A stretch of 64,000 nucleotides of DNA from Winogradskyella psychrotolerans RS-3 (GTDB taxonomy: Bacteria > Bacteroidota > Bacteroidia > Flavobacteriales > Flavobacteriaceae): assembly GCF_000427335.1 (NCBI RefSeq), contig NZ_ATMR01000176.1, positions 82,993-146,992 of the forward strand, in the 5' to 3' direction. The notes under the pieces are model-generated. The model did no database searches and was not told the origin of the DNA. It saw nothing but the letters and a program-made list of their open reading frames with translations. Position numbers and translations under genes: made by a program. Below are positions 58,138 to 64,000 of the stretch, one piece after another. Numbering within the stretch: position 1 is the first letter of the stretch; each line of letters opens with the position of its first letter.

Positions 58138-58844
58138 TGCAGTTATTTTACAATCCAAATATTTCTGAAAACGATACCAGCTTTAGTTTTGATAAAGATG
58201 AAAGCAAACATATCGCAAAAGTTTTACGCAAAACCATTGGTGACACGTTGCATATCACCAATGGGAATGGTTGGTTGTTTACTGCAGAAATTACACTAGC
58301 AGATCAAAAACATTGTACGGTTGCAATAACTTCTAAAAGTTTACAAGCTAAAAGAAATTACAATTTACATTTGGCTGTTGCTCCAACAAAAATGAACGAC
58401 AGGTACGAGTGGTTTTTAGAAAAAGCAACGGAGATGGGTGTAGAAACCATCACGCCTATTATTTGCGATCATAGCGAACGGAAAGTGGTGAAGACCGAAC
58501 GTTTTGAAAAAATCATTCAGTCTGCCATGAAACAATCGTTGCAATGTTATTTGCCGACACTAAATCCGCCAATGGCTTTTAAAGATTTTATTGATCAAGA
58601 TTTCACTGATCAGATCTTTATTGCACATTGTGAAGAAACAGACAAAAAGTCGTTAAAATCACAATTAAAAACGGCTGTAGATTGTACTATATTAATTGGC
58701 CCAGAAGGTGACTTTAGCGTTAAAGAAATTGAAATGGCCTTGCTGCACCATTTTATTCCTGTAACTTTGGGTGAGACACGCTTAAGGACAGAAACGGCTG
58801 CCATTGCAGCTTGCCATTCTATGGCATTTTTAAATGAACTTTAA
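58137..58844 (+). CDS. rsmE: 16S rRNA m3U1498 methyltransferase
   Basis: The 235-residue SPOUT-class methyltransferase modifies U1498 of 16S rRNA. The N-terminal PUA-like part contains ESKHIAKVLRKTIGD. The C-terminal SPOUT domain has the knot motifs CDHSERK, LIGPEGDFSVKEIE near residue 182 and LGETRLRTETAAIAA near 213. It overlaps its neighbours by one base at each end. Confidence 0.96.
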   Translation: MQLFYNPNISENDTSFSFDKDESKHIAKVLRKTIGDTLHITNGNGWLFTAEITLADQKHCTVAITSKSLQAKRNYNLHLAVAPTKMNDRYEWFLEKATEMGVETITPIICDHSERKVVKTERFEKIIQSAMKQSLQCYLPTLNPPMAFKDFIDQDFTDQIFIAHCEETDKKSLKSQLKTAVDCTILIGPEGDFSVKEIEMALLHHFIPVTLGETRLRTETAAIAACHSMAFLNEL

Positions 58845-59485
58845 TGAAAGTATTTATTTCTTTTTTATTTTCTCTCTTTTCATTGTTCTTGTTTTCACAA
58901 GACGTAGCCATTCTTAAATATAAAGGAGGAGGCGATTGGTACAGCAATCCAACGGCTTTGCCGAATTTAGTAAAATATTGTAACGATAATATTGATACTA
59001 ATATTAATGAAAGTATTCAAACTGTAGAAGTAGGAAGTATAGATATTTATCAGTTCCCTTTTTTACATATGACAGGTCATGGCAATGTATTCTTTAGTGA
59101 TGATGATGCCGAAAATTTAAGGAATTATCTCCTTTCTGGTGGGTTTCTTCATATTGATGACAATTATGGAATGGAACCTTATATTACCAAGGAACTCAAA
59201 AAAATATTTCCAAATAATGAATTAATTGAAATCCCAAAGGATCACAAAATATTTAGTTCTGCTTTTGAATTTCCGAATGGTTTACCTAAAATTCATGAGC
59301 ATGATGGTAAAGCGCCCCAAGCTTTTGGGATTTTTGAAGATAATAGATTAGTATTACTTTTTACACTTGAAAGTGATTTAGGCGATGGTTGGGAAGACCA
59401 AGAAGTTCATAATGATCCGGAAGACGTCAGAGAGAAAGCACTTAAAATGGGAGCTAATATTGTGAAGTATGTTTTTGAGAATTGA
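58844..59485 (+). CDS. DUF4159 domain-containing secreted protein
   Basis: The 213-residue product has a short signal peptide (MKVFISFLFSLFSLFLFSQ) and then the DUF4159 domain: KYKGGGDWYSNPTALPNLVKY, the FLHMTGHGNVFFSDDD motif, LLSGGFLHIDDNYG and DGWEDQEVHNDPE. The family has a class I glutamine-amidotransferase-like fold but no proven activity. It is coupled to rsmE by a one-base TAATG overlap. Confidence 0.9.
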   Translation: MKVFISFLFSLFSLFLFSQDVAILKYKGGGDWYSNPTALPNLVKYCNDNIDTNINESIQTVEVGSIDIYQFPFLHMTGHGNVFFSDDDAENLRNYLLSGGFLHIDDNYGMEPYITKELKKIFPNNELIEIPKDHKIFSSAFEFPNGLPKIHEHDGKAPQAFGIFEDNRLVLLFTLESDLGDGWEDQEVHNDPEDVREKALKMGANIVKYVFEN

Positions 59486-59534
59486 TTATCATTTAGAATA
59501 AAGATAAAATAGCAAGAACAAAGACTAAATAGGT

Positions 59535-59735
59535 ATGAAGAGGTTTTCAATAAAATATAAAATAACAGCTGCTTTATTAGTTTTAGCTTTTACGTTTCAA
59601 TCTATGGAATCTATAAATAATCATACTTATAAAATTGGTGTTGATAGTTACCATTATATTTATACCTGTTTTGGATTTATACCATCTCATTTAGCTTGGA
59701 CTTGTAATGCTCAATTCTGTAGCGAAATATTATAA
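59535..59735 (+). CDS. Small possibly secreted protein of unknown function
   Basis: The 66-residue frame begins MKRFSIKYKITAALLVLAF, a signal-peptide-like or membrane N-terminus, and ends with four aromatic/cysteine-rich turns (YIYTCFGFIP, WTCNAQFCSEIL). No family is recognised. It follows the DUF4159 gene by 50 bp on the same strand and has a reasonable start, but no ribosome-binding site I would call strong. Confidence 0.45.
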   Translation: MKRFSIKYKITAALLVLAFTFQSMESINNHTYKIGVDSYHYIYTCFGFIPSHLAWTCNAQFCSEIL

Positions 59736-59783
59736 TTAGTTAACAGCGAAACTTCGTTCTTCATGCTTCTATCTTCTAATTTT

Positions 59784-60290
59784 ATGCAACTCAACCACTA
59801 CAATTCCAATTTCAAAAAACAAATATTTCCTATCACAGTAATTTGCGATAATGTTACCAATGCTCCAAATATTGGAAGTCTATTCAGAATTGCAGATGCT
59901 TTTGGTATTGAAAAACTCATTTTTTGTGGTGTAGATATTCCATTAGGTAAACGAATGACAAAAACCTCGCGCTCTACTGAAAAGTACGTTAATCACAGTT
60001 TAGAAGACAATATTGAAACACAAATCAAAACTTTAAAGGCAAATAACTACTATTTAATTGCTTTAGAAATTTCAGAAAACAGCCAGCCCATAACCGAATT
60101 TAAACTTCAAACCAGCCAACCTATTGCTTTAATTTTAGGTGATGAAAATTTTGGTGTATCTGAGGCTATTTTAGAACAAGTAGATGCTATCGTCCATATT
60201 AATATGTTTGGTAATAACAGCAGTATGAATGTTGTGCAGGCCACTAGTATTGCACTTTATGAAATCACAAAACAATTGAATGCTGTTTAA
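59784..60290 (+). CDS. TrmH/SpoU-family RNA methyltransferase
   Basis: I begin at ATG 59784 (MQLNHYNSNF, 168 residues); an earlier ATG at 59763 is less typical. The SPOUT knot is readable: NVTNAPNIGSLFRIADAFGIEKL (motif 1) near residue 24, ALILGDENFGVSE (motif 2) near residue 115, and SSMNVVQATSIALYE (motif 3) near 143. The family methylates 2'-O positions in tRNA or rRNA; the exact target is not determined. Confidence 0.92.
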   Translation: MQLNHYNSNFKKQIFPITVICDNVTNAPNIGSLFRIADAFGIEKLIFCGVDIPLGKRMTKTSRSTEKYVNHSLEDNIETQIKTLKANNYYLIALEISENSQPITEFKLQTSQPIALILGDENFGVSEAILEQVDAIVHINMFGNNSSMNVVQATSIALYEITKQLNAV

Positions 60291-60421
60291 ATGAGTGAAT
60301 TTTATCTCAACATCTTTCCCTATATTTATCGCATGAAACGCGACTATTAAACGTGTTTTAACTAAGCACATTATTAATAGCGAACAACATGTGTCCTATT
60401 AAAAACAATAAACACAAACAC

Positions 60422-61510
60422 ATGAATTCAAAAACCATAGCCAACGGTATTTTAAGAGCATTAGGGGTTATTCTAGCCGTAATTCTTGTATTATATTTCT
60501 TATTTAAAATTCAATCTGTTATTGTTTACATCGCTCTTGCTGTAGTTATTTCACTAATAGGACGACCAATTATACTATTTTTAAGAGAGCGATTAAAGTT
60601 TAACAATACCATTGCTGTTGTAACCACAATGGTATTGCTTTTAGGACTCTTTATTGGACTCATAGGCCTTTTTATTCCATTGATTATTGAACAGGGTAAA
60701 AATTTATCCTTGTTAAATATTGATGAATTACAAGGCAATATTGAAAATCTTTATGACCAAATTATCACCTATTTTCAATTCAACCATATTGATATTGAAC
60801 AATCCATTGAAGATTCGCATTTACTTTCAAAACTCGATTTTGCAATTATACCTAACTTTTTAAATAGCTTTATAAGTGGTTTGGGCAGTTTCAGCATTGG
60901 TTTGTTTTCCGTACTTTTTATTTCATTCTTCTTTTTAAAGGATAGTAAGCTGTTTGAAGATGGCTTAATGACTTTTATTCCAAGCGGAAATGAAGAACGT
61001 TCTAAACGTTCTATTACTACCATTAAAGACTTATTATCCCGATATTTTGTTGGGCTTATATTTCAAATATTAATCTTATTTGTTATTTACACTATTGTTT
61101 TATTAGTGTTTGGTATTGATAATGCTATTGTTATTGCATTTTTATGTGCACTTCTCAATCTTGTACCTTATGTTGGGCCATTAGTTAGTGGCTTTTTAAT
61201 GCTTTTACTAAGTATGTCTAGCAACTTAGGAGAAAGCTTTAGCGAGGTAATTTTACCGAAAACAACCTATGTAATGATTGGTTTTATTTTCGCACAATTG
61301 GTAGACAATTTCTTTAGTCAGCCGTACATTTTTTCTAAAAGTGTAAAATCTCATCCACTAGAGATTTTCTTAATCATCATCATCTCAGGTATACTCTTTG
61401 GTGTTGTTGGTATGATTGTAGCCATACCTACTTACACCGCTTTAAAAGTAATTTTGAAAGAATTTTTATCGGATTACAACATTGTTCAAAAGCTTACTAA
61501 AAACCTATAG
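60422..61510 (+). CDS. AI-2E family transporter
   Basis: I place the start at ATG 60422 (MNSKTIANGILRALG, 362 residues); the frame opens at 60389. About eight membrane helices are visible, starting with ALGVILAVILVLYFLF and VIVYIALAVVISLIG. The family-typical segments DSKLFEDGLMTFIPSG, FLCALLNLVPYVGPLVSGFL and VDNFFSQPYIFSKSVKSHPLEIF are present. The annotated AI-2 role is historical; members move other substrates. Its last bases precede the TTG start of the next gene by 7 bp. Confidence 0.93.
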   Translation: MNSKTIANGILRALGVILAVILVLYFLFKIQSVIVYIALAVVISLIGRPIILFLRERLKFNNTIAVVTTMVLLLGLFIGLIGLFIPLIIEQGKNLSLLNIDELQGNIENLYDQIITYFQFNHIDIEQSIEDSHLLSKLDFAIIPNFLNSFISGLGSFSIGLFSVLFISFFFLKDSKLFEDGLMTFIPSGNEERSKRSITTIKDLLSRYFVGLIFQILILFVIYTIVLLVFGIDNAIVIAFLCALLNLVPYVGPLVSGFLMLLLSMSSNLGESFSEVILPKTTYVMIGFIFAQLVDNFFSQPYIFSKSVKSHPLEIFLIIIISGILFGVVGMIVAIPTYTALKVILKEFLSDYNIVQKLTKNL

Positions 61511-61517
61511 TTATAAA

Positions 61518-62698
61518 TTGAATAAGACACTATTAAATATTGAAATTCAAAACTTTATACAGAAGAATATAAATTCAGATACTTCTGATTTATTACTGAA
61601 AGGTATTCCGTTTGAAACTATCGATTCAAAATTAATCATAGAACAAATTGAAGCAAAAAAACGATGTCAAAAGAAATTACCAACTTGGTTTCAAGCTGAA
61701 AATATATACTACCCTAATAAACTCAATATTGAACAAACCTCTTCAGAAACTACCGCTAAGTATAAAGCAAATTTAATCACTGGAGATAGCCTAATTGACT
61801 TAACGGGAGGCTTTGGAGTTGATGCTTATTTTTTTTCAAAACGTATTAAACAGGTCACACATTGTGAAATCAATTTAGAACTTTCAGAAATTGTAAATCA
61901 TAACATAAAAATTCTTAATACTACTAATATTAAATGCTTAAATGAAAGTGGTATTGAAGTCTTAAAACATGCTGATAAACCTTTCGATTGGATTTATATT
62001 GACCCTTCTCGTCGCGATGATTCTAAACAAAAGTTTTTTTACTCTCAGATTGTGAGCCCAACATAAAAATACATCAAGAATTATTTATGAAACACTCCAA
62101 AAATGTGATGATTAAAACGTCTCCATTATTGGATTTATCAGCGACACTTTCTGATTTGAATTATGTAAAAGAGATTCATGTTGTAGCCGTTAACAATGAA
62201 GTTAAAGAATTATTATGGCTATTACAGCGTAATTTTAACGGTGACGTTTTAATTAAAACGGTGAATTTACAAAAAGATGCTTCTCAGAATTTTAATTTTA
62301 GTTTCAACGATGAGCCTGAAGCTATAGCAACCTATAATGAACCACTCACCTATTTGTATGAACCTAATGCTGCTGTTTTAAAATCGGGTAGTTTTAATTC
62401 GGTTAGTACGCTTCTTAATGTAGACAAGCTGCACAAGCATTCGCATTTATATACATCGCAAACGTTAATAGATTTTCCAGGTCGGCGATTTATAATTGAA
62501 AAAATATTACCATTCAACAAAAAAACATTTTCAAAAGAAAAAATCTCGAAAGCCAATATCACCACGCGAAACTTTCCACTTTCAGTCAATGATATTCGTA
62601 AAAAATTAAAAGTCAAGGATGGTGGAAATACCTACCTCTTTTTCTCTACTGATTGCAATGATTCTAAAATTATTATCGTTTGCTCTAAAGCAGATTAA
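61518..62698 (+). pseudogene. SAM-dependent methyltransferase (THUMP-like), split by a frameshift
   Basis: The first part (to 62066) begins at TTG 61518 (LNKTLLNIEIQNFI). It carries the SAM-binding motif DLTGGFGVDAYFFSKR near residue 95 and the catalytic-site FDWIYIDPSRRDDSK near residue 157, then breaks. The second part (62087-62698) begins KHSKNVMIKTSPLLDLS and keeps the VNNEVKELLWLL segment. One extra T in the T7 run at 62034-62040 gives KFFLLSDCEPNIKIHQELF, which links the two. The restored product is about 393 residues, the usual size for this flavobacterial family of class I methyltransferases. Either a sequencing undercall or a real lesion could be responsible. Confidence 0.85.
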
Positions 62699-62744
62699 TA
62701 ATTTCAAGCAATATTAGTTGATCAACTATACCATTCCAATGTAA

Positions 62745-63341
62745 CTAAGACAGAAATCCGTCTTGAACAACTACCATATCATTTCCCCAAAGTTTAACCA
62801 AGAATGAAATATCAACAGGAAAGAATGAAGACGATCCATCAGAATTATATTTCACAGGACATTCTAATCGGTTGTTATCTATTATTCGACATTTATTCTG
62901 GCCATTATCAGAAATAAATATAGCGCCAGAATCCAACTTTTCATATACTTTTTTTAAGTCGATAATGGCATATTTAAAAAATTCTGAAGATTTACTTACT
63001 TCTTTTTTAGAGCAATTTAAAATACCATAAGTAAAATAATGCGCCTTCATTTTAAAATATTCAGATTCTTTACGATCCTCATGTTTGTTTTTATCGCGTC
63101 TATAACGAATTGTAAAATCGTTGAAGGTTTTATATTTTTCTTCTCTAAAACGTTCTTGTACACTTTTTATAGCATTTCCATTTCTAAAAATGTAATCAAT
63201 ACCGTCCGTCATGTCAATAAATTTAGCGTAGCTCTTTTTTAACCTAACCTCCTGCCAATCAATGCGTTTATAAATATTAGGTAGTGCAATATGTTTATGC
63301 ACGTAATCTGTAAACGCTCTATCTTTTTTATAACTAGACAT
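62745..63341 (-). CDS. Orphan hypothetical protein next to tRNA genes
   Basis: The 198-residue protein has no signal, membrane segment or motif I recognise. It is basic at the N-terminus (SSYKKDRAFTDYVHKHIAL) and contains IDWQEVRLKKSYAKF, with an odd C-terminal beta-rich part (KCRIIDNNRLECPVKYNSDG, VDISFLVKLWGNDMVVVQDG). A SAM-like or nuclease fold cannot be claimed. Its neighbours are a methyltransferase and a tRNA cluster, a typical site for integrated cargo genes, but no integrase is visible in the window. Codon and base use look like the rest of the window. Confidence 0.7.
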   Translation of the reverse strand: MSSYKKDRAFTDYVHKHIALPNIYKRIDWQEVRLKKSYAKFIDMTDGIDYIFRNGNAIKSVQERFREEKYKTFNDFTIRYRRDKNKHEDRKESEYFKMKAHYFTYGILNCSKKEVSKSSEFFKYAIIDLKKVYEKLDSGAIFISDNGQNKCRIIDNNRLECPVKYNSDGSSSFFPVDISFLVKLWGNDMVVVQDGFLS

Positions 63342-63498
63342 TTAACACTTTAGAATTTATAAATGGTCACTTTAATAAAACAAACACTAAATAGATATAA
63401 GAAATTTCAACACAATTCTTATATCTCTCTGATAAATATACACTTAAATATGTGATGTAAAATATTCCTATAATTTTTAAAAAAACTCAAAAAAATTG

Positions 63499-63529
63499 TT
63501 GCGTTTTTTAAAATGTTAAGCTACATTTG
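63499..63529 (+). promoter_or_regulatory. Bacteroidota-type promoter for the tRNA cluster
   Basis: TTG at 63499-63501 and TACATTTG at 63522-63529 are 20 bp apart, matching the -33 TTTG/-7 TAnnTTTG consensus of Bacteroidota sigma-A promoters. Transcription would begin near 63536, about 30 bp before the tRNA-Ser. Confidence 0.6.
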
Positions 63530-63564
63530 CATCCGCATTTAAAGAGAATGTTCTTATGCTTATT

Positions 63565-63653
63565 GGAGAGGTGCCTGAGTGGCCGAAAGGAGCGGTTTGC
63601 TAAATCGTCGTAGGTGGAAACACTTACCCAGGGTTCGAATCCCTGTCTCTCCG
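63565..63653 (+). tRNA. tRNA-Ser (GCU anticodon)
   Basis: The acceptor stem GGAGAGG pairs with TCTCTCC (one G-U). A D arm, an anticodon stem with loop TTGCTAA (anticodon GCT), a long variable arm (TCGTAGGTGGAAACACTTAC) typical of type II tRNAs, and the T arm CAGGGTTCGAATCCCTG are all present. CCA is not encoded. The length is 89 nt. Confidence 0.95.
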
Positions 63654-63706
63654 CAAAATTTTACTGCAGCATATGCGACTGTTAGTAATATTAATGATAA
63701 CCAATT

Positions 63707-63781
63707 CGGGGTGTAGCGTAGCCCGGTTATCGCGCCACGTTTGGGACGTGGAGGCCGCAGGTTCGAATCCTGCCACCCCGA
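63707..63781 (+). tRNA. tRNA-Pro (UGG anticodon)
   Basis: The CGGGGTG acceptor pairs with the 3' CACCCCG. The anticodon stem CCACG/CGTGG encloses TTTGGGA with anticodon TGG, and the T arm GCAGGTTCGAATCCTGC is complete. It lies 53 bp after tRNA-Ser. Confidence 0.95.
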
Positions 63782-63815
63782 CTTTTATTGAATTTTTAGA
63801 GTTTTACTCTGGAAT

Positions 63816-63889
<74 letters not shown>

Positions 63890-63890
63890 C

Positions 63891-63923
63891 AAAAAGCCTT
63901 AACATTTATGTTGAGGCTTTTTT
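63891..63923 (+). terminator. Terminator of the tRNA cluster
   Basis: AAAAAGCCTTAACA (63891-63904) pairs with TGTTGAGGCTTTTT (63909-63922) with one G-U, followed by further Ts. It closes the three-tRNA transcript. Confidence 0.9.
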
Positions 63924-64000
63924 GTGTTTTATTATGTGTTTTTTTACCTGTTTTAAGGTATCAAGACTAAAAGTTGTGTTTAAGCAAAAAAAAAGCCTGA

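Noticed and set aside
62745..63341. Phage or toxin-antitoxin identity for the orphan gene
   Set aside because: No motif, partner gene or mobile hallmark supports either; left as unknown.

Overview
The window is AT-rich DNA from a member of the Bacteroidota, almost certainly a marine-type Flavobacteriaceae. Three secreted giants end in a type IX secretion (T9SS) sorting domain. There are TAnnTTTG-type promoter candidates, and the gene set (EttA next to a CAL67264-like membrane protein, TamB/TsaD, DUF4159, YifB) is typical of flavobacteria. I cannot name the genus from sequence alone. No insertion sequence, prophage, CRISPR array or rRNA operon is visible.

Layout. 1-1249: 5' part of a YifB/ComM-type AAA protein. 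1293-17412: three T9SS cargo genes on the minus strand (LRR + jelly-roll/FN3 modules; LRR + conserved C-terminal half; FG-GAP repeats + the same C-terminal half), each followed by a nearly identical terminator. A YheT-type hydrolase lies upstream of the third, and a decayed 3' fragment of a second yheT lies upstream of the middle one, which points to an old tandem duplication. 17595-30985: housekeeping and metabolic genes (CocE-like lipoprotein hydrolase, adenine deaminase, TilS, aminodeoxychorismate synthase, an epimerase-like protein, a giant TraB/GumN protein, a DEAD-box helicase). 31662-40790: a minus-strand run of seven genes built around an AAA+ ATPase, with a coiled-coil protein, two unrecognised soluble proteins, a Nudix hydrolase and two membrane proteins. 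This is the best candidate for an undescribed system. 41109-46000: two tiny membrane proteins, EttA, and a pirin/MarR/GNAT/flavin-reductase/DoxX cluster that looks like a redox or electrophile-stress unit. 46163-51467: an acyl-CoA carboxylase beta subunit and a pfkA-gapA-nagK-mgsA sugar cluster. 51604-63341: TamB and TsaD (divergent), a parvulin-rsmE-DUF4159 coupled operon, TrmH, AI-2E transporter, a methyltransferase and an orphan gene. 63565-63889: tRNA-Ser, tRNA-Pro, tRNA-Arg and a terminator.

Three genes (9365-12615, 34157-35391, 61518-62698) are each split by a frameshift that one extra base in an A/T homopolymer would repair. The shared direction of the defect suggests sequencing or assembly undercalls, though real lesions are not excluded. 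Interspersed palindromic repeats occur between genes and have also been absorbed in frame into tilS and the pabB-like gene.
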